A stretch of DNA of 64,000 nucleotides from G963662905 sp963676725 (GTDB lineage Bacteria; Bacteroidota; Bacteroidia; Bacteroidales; WRLA01). A program made the translations under genes and the position numbers. The stretch is from the NCBI GenBank assembly GCA_963676725.1, contig OY781463.1:3782001-3846000 (forward strand), in the 5' to 3' direction. Below are positions 26,343 through 35,325 of this stretch, one piece after another (within the stretch, counting starts at the first letter, position 1; every line of letters starts with the position of its first letter). The notes beneath the pieces are model-generated. The model did not search any database, had not been told where the DNA came from, and saw nothing but the letters and a program-made list of their open reading frames with translations.

Positions 26343-27518
26343 CTATTTATTATTCTTGTGTTTAATTATTTCTTTGCTTAATTGCCTTGTGTTTTTATCT
26401 GTATCAAAAAGCTGTTGAACATCAGGCTTCGCTATAAATACAGACTGACGCAGGCATTGTTCAATAATTTTGGGAATATCTGTAAAAGGGATTTCTTTGC
26501 GCAAAAATGCATAGACAAGCTCTTCGTTTGCAGCATTGAGCACACAGGGGATATTTCCGCCCTGCCCCATCGCTTCATAGGCAAGACCAAGGCATTGAAA
26601 TTTCTCAAAATCAGGTTTTTCAAAATTCAGCTGTGGGTATTCAGAAAAATTAAAGCGCTTTGTTTTTGCCGGCAGTCTTTGCGGATAAGAAAAAGCATAT
26701 AAAATTGGGAGCTTCATATTGGGTAAACCCATTTGCGCCTTAATGCTCCCATCCTGAAACTGCACCAAACTATGCACAATAGATTGCGGATGGATCACGA
26801 CATCAATTTGTTCAGGCTTTAAATCGAAGAGCCATCCGGCCTCAATTACTTCCAAGCCTTTATTCATTAAAGATGCTGAATCAATGGTAATTTTTTTTCC
26901 CATGCTCCAGGTAGGATGCTTCAAAGCTTGTTCCACGGTAATCCGGGAAAAATCTTTAGCATCTGTGGTGCGAAATGGCCCACCGGAGCCTGTCAGGATA
27001 ATCTTTTCAATTGGATTATGGAATTCGCCGGCCAAACACTGAAAGATTGCTGAATGCTCAGAATCAACAGGGAGCAGGCGTACTTTATGTTTTATGGCTT
27101 CACGTATAACAATTTCACCACCAACAACGAGGGTTTCTTTATTTGCCAGGGCAATATCTTTTCCGGCTTTTATTGCCTCAAGTGTTGGCCGCAATCCGGA
27201 AAAACCCACTAATGCAACAAGTACCAAATCGATGGTATCAAAAGCCACAACCTGAGCGATGGCATCTGCTCCTGCAAAAACCTTGATATCGGGCTCATCA
27301 CTTAATTCATCTACAAGTCGTTCAAAAAGCTGCTCCTGCCCGATCACAACGGCATTCGGCTTATATTTTCGAGCCTGCTTTGCCAGTAATGGAACATTGC
27401 ACCATGCTGTGAGCACTTCCGCCTGAAATTCTTCAGGATGTTCATCAATAAGCTCAAGCGCCTGACATCCAATGGATCCCGTAGAACCTAATAGTGCAAT
27501 TTTCTTTATTTCTGACAT
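26343..27518 (-). CDS. dxr: 1-deoxy-D-xylulose-5-phosphate reductoisomerase
   Basis: 391 residues. NADPH motif LGSTGSIGCQAL near 10-21, LANKETLV near 126, metal site VDSEHSAIFQCL (D/E near 156-159), substrate motifs GSGGPFR, HPTWSMGKKITIDSASLMNKGLE. It makes 2-C-methyl-D-erythritol-4-phosphate in the non-mevalonate isoprenoid pathway, ultimately supplying undecaprenyl phosphate. It lies in one operon between the M23 peptidase gene (9 bases upstream) and rseP (3 bases downstream). Confidence 0.95.
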   Translation of the reverse strand: MSEIKKIALLGSTGSIGCQALELIDEHPEEFQAEVLTAWCNVPLLAKQARKYKPNAVVIGQEQLFERLVDELSDEPDIKVFAGADAIAQVVAFDTIDLVLVALVGFSGLRPTLEAIKAGKDIALANKETLVVGGEIVIREAIKHKVRLLPVDSEHSAIFQCLAGEFHNPIEKIILTGSGGPFRTTDAKDFSRITVEQALKHPTWSMGKKITIDSASLMNKGLEVIEAGWLFDLKPEQIDVVIHPQSIVHSLVQFQDGSIKAQMGLPNMKLPILYAFSYPQRLPAKTKRFNFSEYPQLNFEKPDFEKFQCLGLAYEAMGQGGNIPCVLNAANEELVYAFLRKEIPFTDIPKIIEQCLRQSVFIAKPDVQQLFDTDKNTRQLSKEIIKHKNNK

Positions 27519-27527
27519 ATCTACAGA

Positions 27528-28415
27528 TTAAAAAGAGATGTAATTTTCGGGATTTAAAGGTCTCCCATTATGCCATAATTCAAAATGTAAATGTGGCCCG
27601 GTTGTTAGTTCTCCGCTGTTTCCAACGATTGAAATCGGTTCACCGGCTTTTACATAATCCCCTGTCTTTTTCAGCAGAGCAGCATTATGTTTATAAACGC
27701 TGATTAAATTACTCTTATGTTGCACACCAATGACCCAGCCTGTTGCCAAGGTCCAGTTACTAAAAATTACGGTTCCATCGAGCAGGCATTTTACGGCATC
27801 GTTTCTATGGGCTACGATATCAATCCCGAAATGCTGGGAAGCCTGATCAAAATGATTGGTTATTATCCCTTTTAATGGAGGAAAAAAACTATAGACCGAA
27901 AGGCTTGGCACATCACTGGAGGCAACATTTCCTGAAAAAGGATAAAGGTTGTATTTGTCTCTTGATTCAAATTCCTGACGCAATACAGAATCCTCAACAG
28001 AACGCGTAATGGTTATATCTGAGTAATCATTTTCGGGAATTTGATCCGGATCTTCTTCCTCGTATATGGCATTTCCTGCAATAATATTTTTAATATTTTT
28101 AATAAAGAGGTCTTTTTGCCTGAATTCATTATTCAGCGAATCGGCGCGAAGCTGCAAGTCATATAGTTTTTTTGCCAGAGTAACATCAGTATATCCGGGG
28201 ATATATTCACGCAGTGGAGTAAAAGCAATAATATAGGTTGTTGAAGCAATAAGTATAATGCTCATTCCCACCAAAAAAATAAAAACATTCATGCGCGACA
28301 TCCGAAAAGAAAAGCGTTCTTCGTAGGTACTTTCATTTTGCACCACAAAACGATATTTATGGCGAAATTTCCTGAACAGAATATTTTTTTTAGGCTGCGA
28401 TTTTTGCATGCACAT
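27528..28415 (-). CDS. Membrane-anchored M23 family metallopeptidase
   Basis: 295 residues. A basic N-terminal tail, one transmembrane helix (about 43-64), a coiled stretch (80-110) and a C-terminal LytM/M23 domain with zinc ligands H195 and D199 in HFGID and H275/H277 in HLHFELW. The full zinc motif suggests an active peptidoglycan endopeptidase facing the periplasm. A second ATG at 28409 is equally possible. It is the first gene of a unit with dxr and rseP and diverges from porW, an arrangement I recall from other Bacteroidota. Confidence 0.88.
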   Translation of the reverse strand: MCMQKSQPKKNILFRKFRHKYRFVVQNESTYEERFSFRMSRMNVFIFLVGMSIILIASTTYIIAFTPLREYIPGYTDVTLAKKLYDLQLRADSLNNEFRQKDLFIKNIKNIIAGNAIYEEEDPDQIPENDYSDITITRSVEDSVLRQEFESRDKYNLYPFSGNVASSDVPSLSVYSFFPPLKGIITNHFDQASQHFGIDIVAHRNDAVKCLLDGTVIFSNWTLATGWVIGVQHKSNLISVYKHNAALLKKTGDYVKAGEPISIVGNSGELTTGPHLHFELWHNGRPLNPENYISF

Positions 28416-28553
28416 TATTATTAGGCTGCAAATATCGTAAATCTGTAAAATTTATGGCCACTTCAGTGTCATTTTAAGCAATTCTATCAAACAAATAAGC
28501 CAATATCATCATAAACCTTATAGAAAGCAGGCATGAGATTAGAAAAAATAAAA

Positions 28554-28561
28554 TATTTTTG
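28554..28561 (+). promoter_or_regulatory. -7 promoter box for the porW operon
   Basis: TATTTTTG at 28554-28561, about 100 bases before the porW ATG. No good -33 box at the standard distance. Confidence 0.4.
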
Positions 28562-28659
28562 CAGAAAATCTGTTTATTACAAAAGCTCAAGTCTTTTTTA
28601 GACAAAGAATAAAATGCTTTTTTTCACCTAGCCTTTTTGGCTGCAAATCAGATTACTGA

Positions 28660-31368
28660 ATGCGAACAAACCAGCGATACGCCCTGTTAAAATATTTCAA
28701 CCTTAATTGGCTGTTACTATTACTTGTCATCCTATCGGGATGCTCCACCAAGAAAAACACATTTACCCGTCGTGTTTATCATAACCTGACCTCCCACTAT
28801 AATGGTTGGTGGAACGGAAATGAGAGCATAAAAGAAGGGCTTTATGAATTAGAATATGGCACACGCGACAACTATTCGGAGGTGCTGCCTCTTTTCAAAA
28901 TAGGAAATCCAGGCGATGAAACATCCATTGCCCCTTATGCAGACCGCGCTATCGAAAAAGGAAGTATGGTCATTCAGCGCCATTCCATGTATTTTAACAA
29001 GAAAGAATATTGCTCCTGGATCGACGACAGCTATTTTTTAATTGGTCAGGCCTATTTCTTTAAAAAAGAATATCAAAGCGCCCGTCGTACTTTTGAATTT
29101 ATCTTAAGCAAATATGATGATAAGGAAATGACGATCAAGGCAAGGCTTTGGTTGGCACGCACTTTCGATCGATTAGAAAAATTCTCTAAAGCGCAAGCAG
29201 AACTGGAAATTCTCCGGGCACAAGCTCAGGATATGACTATTCCCAACAAACTTATAGGGTTTTATGAAATGGTTTTTGCCAATCATTATATTTTGCAGAG
29301 GAAATATGAATTTGCGAAACCTCATTTGCTAACATCTTTGGATTATATCAGCAAGAAAGACACCCGCCTGCGCATTCAATTTATCTTAGGCCAGATTTAT
29401 TATCGTGAAGGGAATAATGAAGAAGCTATGAGCTATTTTGAAAAAGTCATCAAACGCAACCCTCCCTATGAAATGGCTTTTAATGCACAGATAAATATGG
29501 CCAAATGTTTTGATGCAGAAAGTGGAAACCGCGATGCTATTGTGAAGCAATTGATGAAAATGCTCGATGACGCCAAAAACTTTGATTATAAAGACCAGAT
29601 ATACTATGCTTTGGCAGAAATAGCGCTCAAAGAAAAAGACAGCACGCAAGGTCTCGACTATTTGTGCCTTTCTGTTGCAAGCAGCATCAGCAATGATTAT
29701 CAAAAATCAGTATCTGCCTTACAGGCTGCCGACATCTTTTTTGGAAAACAGGATTATAATAATGCACAAGCATATTATGATACCACGATGATGTCTCTGC
29801 CGAAAAATTATCCTGATTACGAACAAATTGAGCGCAAAACAGGTGTATTATCCTCTTTGGTTGGCAATTTGATTGTTATTCAGGAACAAGATAGTTTGCA
29901 GAAGCTGGCACGAATGGACAATGCCGAGCGAAATGCAATTATCGACGGCATCATTGCCGCCTATATTGAAGAAGAAAAACGCCTTCAGGAAGAAGAACGC
30001 GCCCGCTCGGAGGATCTACAATTACTACAGCAAGCCAGTAGAAGCATGAACCAATCAGGAGGAAGTGGTGGCAGTTGGTATTTCTACAATCCATCGGCCA
30101 TGAGTATGGGATATTCTGAATTCAACAAATCTTGGGGAAAAAGGAAGCTGGAAGACCTTTGGCGACTCAGCAAAAAAACAGCGGTCTCTTTTGACGAATT
30201 TGATGACCTTTTAGCCGAAGAAAGCGATACTACAGCTGCTGACACAACCACTTTAAGTACAGATCCCAAAAAACGGGAAACTTATCTTCAGAACATTCCA
30301 CTTAGCGAAGAACAAATGCTTGCCTCTGATGAGCAGATTATTGACGCTTTTTATAATATTGGCTTTGTGTATAAACAAGGTCTTAAGGATTTGCCCGCAT
30401 CAGCAGATGCGTTTTTTAAACTTGTAGAACGCTACCCGGATACAACAATCAACCCCTACCTGCTTCAATCTTATTTTCAACTGTATCTGATACATAAGGC
30501 ATTGGGGAATACGGATGAAGCCCAAGTATATAGCGACTTAATAATCAGCGATTTTCCTGATAGCGATTACGCACGGATTTTAATTGATCCCGATTACTAC
30601 AAAGAAATTCAGAAGCGGATAAATTTCGTAAACAACCTCTACAAAGATACTTGGGAAGCCTTTAAAAAAGACCAGCATTACCTTGTATTATTGAATACCG
30701 ATGACGTTTTAATTTCAAATCCGGATCATGAGCTCATTCCCAAATTCTTGTTTTTAAGGGCATTATCAATCGGATCGCTGGAGTCTCTGGATTCTCTGGC
30801 CTCAAGCCTAAATACTTTGATCCGAAAATATCCGGGTGCTGAAATCACGCCTATTGCACAAGATATGCTTAAAAAGATGCTGGCAAAGGATCAGTCTCTC
30901 GCCGAACGCTTAGGCATTAGTGGTGGCCAATTGGCCATGGAAGCCCAGGCCGACGCAGCTCAACAGCAAGCCAAAGAGGAGGCTAGCATTTATGCCTTCA
31001 ATAATAAGGCAATGCATTATTACATCCTTATTGCTGATGATCGTGAGGTTAAAATCAACCCACTGAAAACAAAAATTTCGGATCATAATAAACGCTACCA
31101 CAAATTGAAAGATCTTACTGTTTCGAGTGTTATGCTCGATCAAAACAAGCATATGATTACGGTAGGTAATTTCCTAGATAGCGATCAAGCAAAAGCTTAT
31201 TATCTGAATATCAAGAAGGATCGCTATGTAATGGGAGGAATGGGCGATGATGTATTCAGCCATTTTGTCATATCAACAGACAATTATCCAGTTTTTTACA
31301 AGGATAAGGATATTGATAAATACCTCCTGTTTTTTGAAGAAAAATACCTTAGCGAAGACGAAAAATAG
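28660..31368 (+). CDS. porW: T9SS-associated TPR lipoprotein, PorW/SprE-like
   Basis: 902 residues. Lipoprotein signal with lipobox LSGC (C28). The mature part begins with a conserved STKKNTFTRRVYHNLTSHYNG-type segment that marks PorW/SprE proteins, then several TPR units (about 110-400), a charged coiled-coil near 425-455, and another TPR block (560-680). PorW/SprE is an outer-membrane-associated component needed for type IX secretion and, in gliding species, motility. Three T9SS cargos in this window depend on this system. The bactofilin gene begins 19 bases later, a neighbourhood commonly seen for this gene in the phylum. Confidence 0.78.
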   Translation: MRTNQRYALLKYFNLNWLLLLLVILSGCSTKKNTFTRRVYHNLTSHYNGWWNGNESIKEGLYELEYGTRDNYSEVLPLFKIGNPGDETSIAPYADRAIEKGSMVIQRHSMYFNKKEYCSWIDDSYFLIGQAYFFKKEYQSARRTFEFILSKYDDKEMTIKARLWLARTFDRLEKFSKAQAELEILRAQAQDMTIPNKLIGFYEMVFANHYILQRKYEFAKPHLLTSLDYISKKDTRLRIQFILGQIYYREGNNEEAMSYFEKVIKRNPPYEMAFNAQINMAKCFDAESGNRDAIVKQLMKMLDDAKNFDYKDQIYYALAEIALKEKDSTQGLDYLCLSVASSISNDYQKSVSALQAADIFFGKQDYNNAQAYYDTTMMSLPKNYPDYEQIERKTGVLSSLVGNLIVIQEQDSLQKLARMDNAERNAIIDGIIAAYIEEEKRLQEEERARSEDLQLLQQASRSMNQSGGSGGSWYFYNPSAMSMGYSEFNKSWGKRKLEDLWRLSKKTAVSFDEFDDLLAEESDTTAADTTTLSTDPKKRETYLQNIPLSEEQMLASDEQIIDAFYNIGFVYKQGLKDLPASADAFFKLVERYPDTTINPYLLQSYFQLYLIHKALGNTDEAQVYSDLIISDFPDSDYARILIDPDYYKEIQKRINFVNNLYKDTWEAFKKDQHYLVLLNTDDVLISNPDHELIPKFLFLRALSIGSLESLDSLASSLNTLIRKYPGAEITPIAQDMLKKMLAKDQSLAERLGISGGQLAMEAQADAAQQQAKEEASIYAFNNKAMHYYILIADDREVKINPLKTKISDHNKRYHKLKDLTVSSVMLDQNKHMITVGNFLDSDQAKAYYLNIKKDRYVMGGMGDDVFSHFVISTDNYPVFYKDKDIDKYLLFFEEKYLSEDEK

Positions 31369-31387
31369 TTAATAATAGCTCAATAAT

Positions 31388-31768
31388 ATGGCCAGAAACA
31401 ATAATACTGAAAATGGAAGCATCAACTTACTGGGTCCCGGCACAGAAGTAAAAGGGGATATCATTTCCAGTGGCGACATCAGAATTGACGGGAAACTAAC
31501 AGGCAGCATAAAAACACAAGGCAAGCTGGTTGTAGGAAAGACGGGAGTGGTTGAAGGAGAAATACAATCCAAAAATTCGGATCTTGCCGGAATTATTCAA
31601 GGGAAAATTAGTGTTGAGGAACTACTTGTTTTAAAAGCATCCGTTAGTGTGCACGGCGATATTTTTACCTCAAAATTATCTATTGAACCGGGTGCAGTAT
31701 TTACCGGCTCGTGTAATATGGACAAAGCTGCCCCTGATGGGATGAATGATAAAAAACGACAAAAATAA
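31388..31768 (+). CDS. Bactofilin (polymer-forming cytoskeletal protein)
   Basis: 126 residues, a right-handed beta-helix of short repeats (GTEVKGDI, GDIRIDGKLTG, GKLVVGKTGVVEGEI, VHGDIFTSKLSIEPGAVFTGSC), flanked by short disordered tails. Bactofilins self-assemble into membrane-linked filaments and often recruit M23 peptidases; an M23 gene is divergently placed 3 kb away. It overlaps the next gene by 23 bases, so translation is probably coupled. Confidence 0.9.
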   Translation: MARNNNTENGSINLLGPGTEVKGDIISSGDIRIDGKLTGSIKTQGKLVVGKTGVVEGEIQSKNSDLAGIIQGKISVEELLVLKASVSVHGDIFTSKLSIEPGAVFTGSCNMDKAAPDGMNDKKRQK

Positions 31769-31967
31769 GCCCTACTTCAATTATGCAAAGTATAGTGGAA
31801 TGGCATTTCAAATGCTTGCCATTATATTGATTGGTGTTTTTGGAGGTGTGAAACTCGACAAATATCTTGGGTTTCAAAAGCCCATATTTACTGTCTTATT
31901 TTCTTTAGCTTCTGTTGTTCTAGCAATTTATCAGATGGTAAAAGATTTATTGCGCAAAAACAAATAA
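31746..31967 (+). CDS. AtpZ/AtpI family small membrane protein
   Basis: 73 residues with two transmembrane helices (about 17-37 and 45-66) separated by GGVKLDKYLGFQKPIF, the pattern of AtpZ/AtpI proteins encoded at the head of ATP synthase operons and linked to Mg2+ or Ca2+ supply or c-ring assembly. Here the next genes are a small membrane protein and then pterin enzymes, not atpB/E/F, so the ATP synthase operon must be elsewhere or absent. Confidence 0.75.
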   Translation: MIKNDKNKPYFNYAKYSGMAFQMLAIILIGVFGGVKLDKYLGFQKPIFTVLFSLASVVLAIYQMVKDLLRKNK

Positions 31968-31968
31968 T

Positions 31969-32349
31969 ATGCCTCAAACAACTTTTTTAAAACGCCTACT
32001 TATATTAAGCGCCATATTGGCAATCATCAGTTTTGGTGTTAGTCAGATATTACCACCTTCATTTGTTCCAATTGTATGGCCTTTTATGCTATTGTTCTTT
32101 ATAGCTGTAGGCATTTTAGCGCACAAAAGCATGAGCAAGGCTATTCGCGAAAGACCCGCCCGTTCGGTGAACTTTTTTATGCTGATTGCCGTTATTAAGT
32201 TGTTTGTATATATGGGCATAATTATCGTATATGCATTAAGTTACCGAGAGCAGGCTGCGCCTTTTATTGTTTGGTTCTTTGTTTATTATTTAGTATTCAC
32301 CTTTTTTGAAGTCAGCAGTATCTTGCTCTCAGGACCTAAAAATCCTTAA
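31969..32349 (+). CDS. Four-helix membrane protein next to atpZ-like gene
   Basis: 126 residues with four predicted transmembrane helices (about 10-27, 31-50, 63-84, 96-117). It begins 1 base after the atpZ-like gene. In other Bacteroidota a similar protein of unknown function occupies the place between atpZ and atpB, where an AtpI/subunit-I-like role is assumed. No catalytic motif is visible. Confidence 0.6.
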   Translation: MPQTTFLKRLLILSAILAIISFGVSQILPPSFVPIVWPFMLLFFIAVGILAHKSMSKAIRERPARSVNFFMLIAVIKLFVYMGIIIVYALSYREQAAPFIVWFFVYYLVFTFFEVSSILLSGPKNP

Positions 32350-32358
32350 CCAATTATC

Positions 32359-32784
32359 ATGATACATATCACACGCAGAGAACGTTTTAATGCAGCACAT
32401 CGGCTGTTCAGGGATGATTTTTCTGATGAAGAAAATCTGGAAACCTTTGGTAAATGCAGCAATCCTAATTGGCATGGACATAATTATATTCTGCATATAA
32501 CTGTGAAGGGCGATGTGAATCCGGAAACAGGATTTCTTATTAACCTGAAAGATTTGAGCCGACTCATACGTGAAAAAATTATTGATAAACTAGACCATAA
32601 AAACATCAATCTGGAGGTTGATTTTATGAAAGGGCGTTATGCCTCAACAGAAATGCTTGCAATTGGTATTTGGGAGCAAATCGAAAAAGAAGTAAATGCC
32701 CTAGGTGCAGAGATGCACTGCGTTCGCCTTCAAGAGACGGAAAATAATCATGTTGAATATTATGGGCCTAAAAAGGACCACTAA
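32359..32784 (+). CDS. 6-pyruvoyl-tetrahydropterin synthase / QueD family protein
   Basis: 141 residues. Zinc ligands H14 in FNAAHRL and H39/H41 in WHGHNY; catalytic cysteine C33 in GKCSNPNWHGH. The spacing Cys-x5-HGH is that of animal-type PTPS, whereas typical QueD has Cys-x3-HGH. A C-terminal RLQETENN supplies the pterin-anchoring glutamate. Substrate is 7,8-dihydroneopterin triphosphate, made by FolE, whose gene is 93 bases downstream. The product could feed queuosine (6-carboxytetrahydropterin) or a tetrahydropterin cofactor; the sequence alone does not decide. Confidence 0.85.
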   Translation: MIHITRRERFNAAHRLFRDDFSDEENLETFGKCSNPNWHGHNYILHITVKGDVNPETGFLINLKDLSRLIREKIIDKLDHKNINLEVDFMKGRYASTEMLAIGIWEQIEKEVNALGAEMHCVRLQETENNHVEYYGPKKDH

Positions 32785-32877
32785 GCAATTTCAACCCTTA
32801 CCTTAGAACCTAAAATTTCCTGTTCCACCTGTTAATCTATTGCCGCAAAGCAATTTATTATTCGAAAAAAATTAATT

Positions 32878-33522
32878 ATGCAAGAACATTTAACAAAAAG
32901 CAATATTCTGCTGACCGAGGAAGCCGATGGATATGAAATGACAGAACACTATAATGCCAAAGCCACTGAAAAAATGGCAGAACATTATCGTGAAATTTTA
33001 ATCCAATTAGGAGAAGACCCTAATCGTGAAGGCCTTGAAAAAACACCTTTACGGGTTGCTAAGGCAATGCAGTTTCTAACAAAAGGATATCATGCAAATC
33101 CCAAAGAAATATTGCGTTCTGCCATGTTTAAAGAAAATTACAAACAAATGGTTTTGGTAAAGGACATCGAGATTTATTCGATGTGCGAGCATCATATGAT
33201 TCCCTTTATCGGAAAAGCCCATGTAGCTTATATTCCAAATGGTTACATCACTGGTTTAAGCAAAATAGCACGTGTTGTTGAAGCCTTTGCCCGGCGTTTG
33301 CAGGTACAGGAGCGCCTTACAACTCAAATAAAAGATTGCATACAGGATACATTGAACCCTTTGGGTGTTGCTGTTGTCATTGAAGCGCAGCATCTCTGTA
33401 TGGCCATGCGCGGTGTTCAAAAACAAAACTCAGTAACCACTACAAGCGATTTTACCGGCGCATTTACCCGCAAAGAAACAAGAGAAGAATTTATTCATTT
33501 AATTGGGGCACGCCTCCATTAA
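32878..33522 (+). CDS. folE: GTP cyclohydrolase I
   Basis: 214 residues. Zinc ligands C103 and H106 in SMCEHHMIPF and C174 in QHLCMAMRG, with the GTP-binding GLSKIARVVEAFARRLQVQE segment. It converts GTP to 7,8-dihydroneopterin triphosphate for folate, queuosine or pterin cofactors. An A/T-rich AAAAATTAATT leader precedes the ATG. It lies directly after the PTPS/QueD homologue, which uses its product. Confidence 0.95.
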   Translation: MQEHLTKSNILLTEEADGYEMTEHYNAKATEKMAEHYREILIQLGEDPNREGLEKTPLRVAKAMQFLTKGYHANPKEILRSAMFKENYKQMVLVKDIEIYSMCEHHMIPFIGKAHVAYIPNGYITGLSKIARVVEAFARRLQVQERLTTQIKDCIQDTLNPLGVAVVIEAQHLCMAMRGVQKQNSVTTTSDFTGAFTRKETREEFIHLIGARLH

Positions 33523-33622
33523 TCGCTATTTTCTTTTGCAAACAAGCTCCCGAAACTATTGGTATAGTATTTGATCTGTAGGGGATCTATTCATTTTGTT
33601 CATTAATCCTTAAATAATAATC

Positions 33623-34342
33623 ATGATGCAAAATCTTAATCCACAAAATTGGGCACAGCAGGCCACTAGTGGTAGTTTGGCCAAAACATTCATGTCGCGT
33701 GTATTTCTATGGATGACCATAGCAATGGCCATCACAGCATATACTTCCTATGTTTTTGCTTCAAATGCTTCATTAATCAGCTTATTGGTTAATGAAACGG
33801 GCATGACTGCTTTAGGCTGGATTGTAACTTTTGCCCCTTTTGGCTTTGTGCTTCTCATGTCATTTGGTTTTAACAAACTAAGCGCCACAAGTTTAGCCTT
33901 GCTATTTGGCGTTTTCAGTGTATTGATGGGAATGAGCCTGAGTTTAATACTATTAGACTATACTGCCGGCAGTGTATTTAAAACATTTCTTGTCACCGGT
34001 GCAACATTTGGTATTATGGCATTACTGGGATATACAACCAAAACAGACCTAACCAAATTCGGTTCTATTTTATTTATGGGCCTCATTGGAATCATAATTG
34101 CCTCTTTGGTCAATATGTTTATGCACTCAGCTATGGTTGATTATATTATCAGCATTTTTGGTGTACTCATTTTCACCGGTTTAACAGCTTATGATGTGCA
34201 AAAATTAAAGCGCATTGGCAGTAGTGTAGAATACGGTAGCGAACCGGCACAAAAACTTGCAATTATGGGTGCTTTAACCCTTTATCTCGATTTCATTAAT
34301 TTATTCCTATTTTTGCTGCGTTTTTTAGGCGCAAGAAAATAA
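33623..34342 (+). CDS. Bax inhibitor-1/YccA family membrane protein
   Basis: 239 residues, seven transmembrane helices, with family features AKTFMSRVFLWMTIAMAITA near the start and GLTAYDVQKLKRIG in the sixth-seventh helix region. Such proteins are pH-sensitive Ca2+ leak channels or, as YccA, modulators of FtsH. The C-terminal helix runs to LRFLGARK. It lies between folE and fabD with no obvious functional link to them. Confidence 0.9.
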   Translation: MMQNLNPQNWAQQATSGSLAKTFMSRVFLWMTIAMAITAYTSYVFASNASLISLLVNETGMTALGWIVTFAPFGFVLLMSFGFNKLSATSLALLFGVFSVLMGMSLSLILLDYTAGSVFKTFLVTGATFGIMALLGYTTKTDLTKFGSILFMGLIGIIIASLVNMFMHSAMVDYIISIFGVLIFTGLTAYDVQKLKRIGSSVEYGSEPAQKLAIMGALTLYLDFINLFLFLLRFLGARK

Positions 34343-34388
34343 GTGATTTGTTGATCACGCCTTTGAATTAAAAACTAATTTATCTTAT

Positions 34389-35273
34389 ATGAGAGCGTTT
34401 GTTTTTCCGGGCCAAGGGGCTCAGTTTGTTGGAATGGGAAAAGACCTTTACGACAGTTCTTCTGAAATAAAAGGATTGTTTGAAAAAGCCAATCAGATCC
34501 TTGGCTTTGACATTACAAAGTTAATGTTTGAAGGCACTGAGGATGACCTAAGACAAACAAAAGTTACCCAGCCTGCAATTTTTCTGCATTCTGTATTGCT
34601 TGCCCGCACTTTGGGCAATGGCTTTGTGCCTGATATGGTTGCAGGACATTCCCTGGGTGAATTTTCAGCATTGGTAGCCAATAAAACATTGTCGTTTGAA
34701 GATGGCCTTAAGCTTGTTTCCAAACGAGCTATTGCCATGCAAAAAGCCTGTGAAGCAGAGCCTTCTACAATGGCTGCAATTCTTGGCCTTGCCGATAATG
34801 ATGTTGAAAAAATATGCCATGCCATTCAGGATGAAATTGTGGTTCCGGCCAATTACAATAGTCCCGGCCAACTTGTTATTTCAGGAAGCATCAAAGGGAT
34901 AGAAATAGCATGCCAAAAAATGAAAGAAGCCGGGGCAAAACGTGCTTTACCATTAAAAGTAGGAGGTGCTTTCCACAGCCCTTTAATGGAACCTGCGCGT
35001 ATTGAACTCGCTGCAGCAATAAATTCAACAAAATTTAGTAAAGGAATTTGTCCAGTATATCAGAATGTTACAGCACAGCCTGTTTCTGATCCTGAGATTA
35101 TTAAATCAAATCTGATTGCACAATTAACTTCTCCGGTAAAATGGACACAAATCATGAAAAACATGATTGCTGACGGTGCCAAAGAATTTATCGAAGTTGG
35201 CCCGGGAAATGTGCTTCAAGGGCTGGTGAAAAAAGTCGATAAAACAATTATTACCAGTAGTGCGGGCATTTAG
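34389..35273 (+). CDS. fabD: Malonyl-CoA:ACP transacylase
   Basis: 294 residues. Nucleophile S88 in GHSLGEFSAL, catalytic H196 in GAFHSPLM, oxyanion glutamine in FPGQGAQ, arginine in the SKRAIAMQ segment. It loads malonate onto ACP for fatty acid synthesis and would also supply malonyl-ACP to the KAS III encoded at 12.3 kb. It ends before a strong terminator. Confidence 0.95.
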   Translation: MRAFVFPGQGAQFVGMGKDLYDSSSEIKGLFEKANQILGFDITKLMFEGTEDDLRQTKVTQPAIFLHSVLLARTLGNGFVPDMVAGHSLGEFSALVANKTLSFEDGLKLVSKRAIAMQKACEAEPSTMAAILGLADNDVEKICHAIQDEIVVPANYNSPGQLVISGSIKGIEIACQKMKEAGAKRALPLKVGGAFHSPLMEPARIELAAAINSTKFSKGICPVYQNVTAQPVSDPEIIKSNLIAQLTSPVKWTQIMKNMIADGAKEFIEVGPGNVLQGLVKKVDKTIITSSAGI

Positions 35274-35290
35274 TATCCACTAAAGACACA

Positions 35291-35325
35291 AAAAAGGGGG
35301 ACAATTTACGTCCCCCTTTTTTTTA
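35291..35325. terminator. Bidirectional terminator between fabD and the cpsB-like gene
   Basis: AAAAAGGGGGAC at 35291-35302 pairs with GTCCCCCTTTTT at 35310-35321, loop of 7 nt, followed by more T. A run on one side and T run on the other serve both converging transcripts. Confidence 0.92.
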
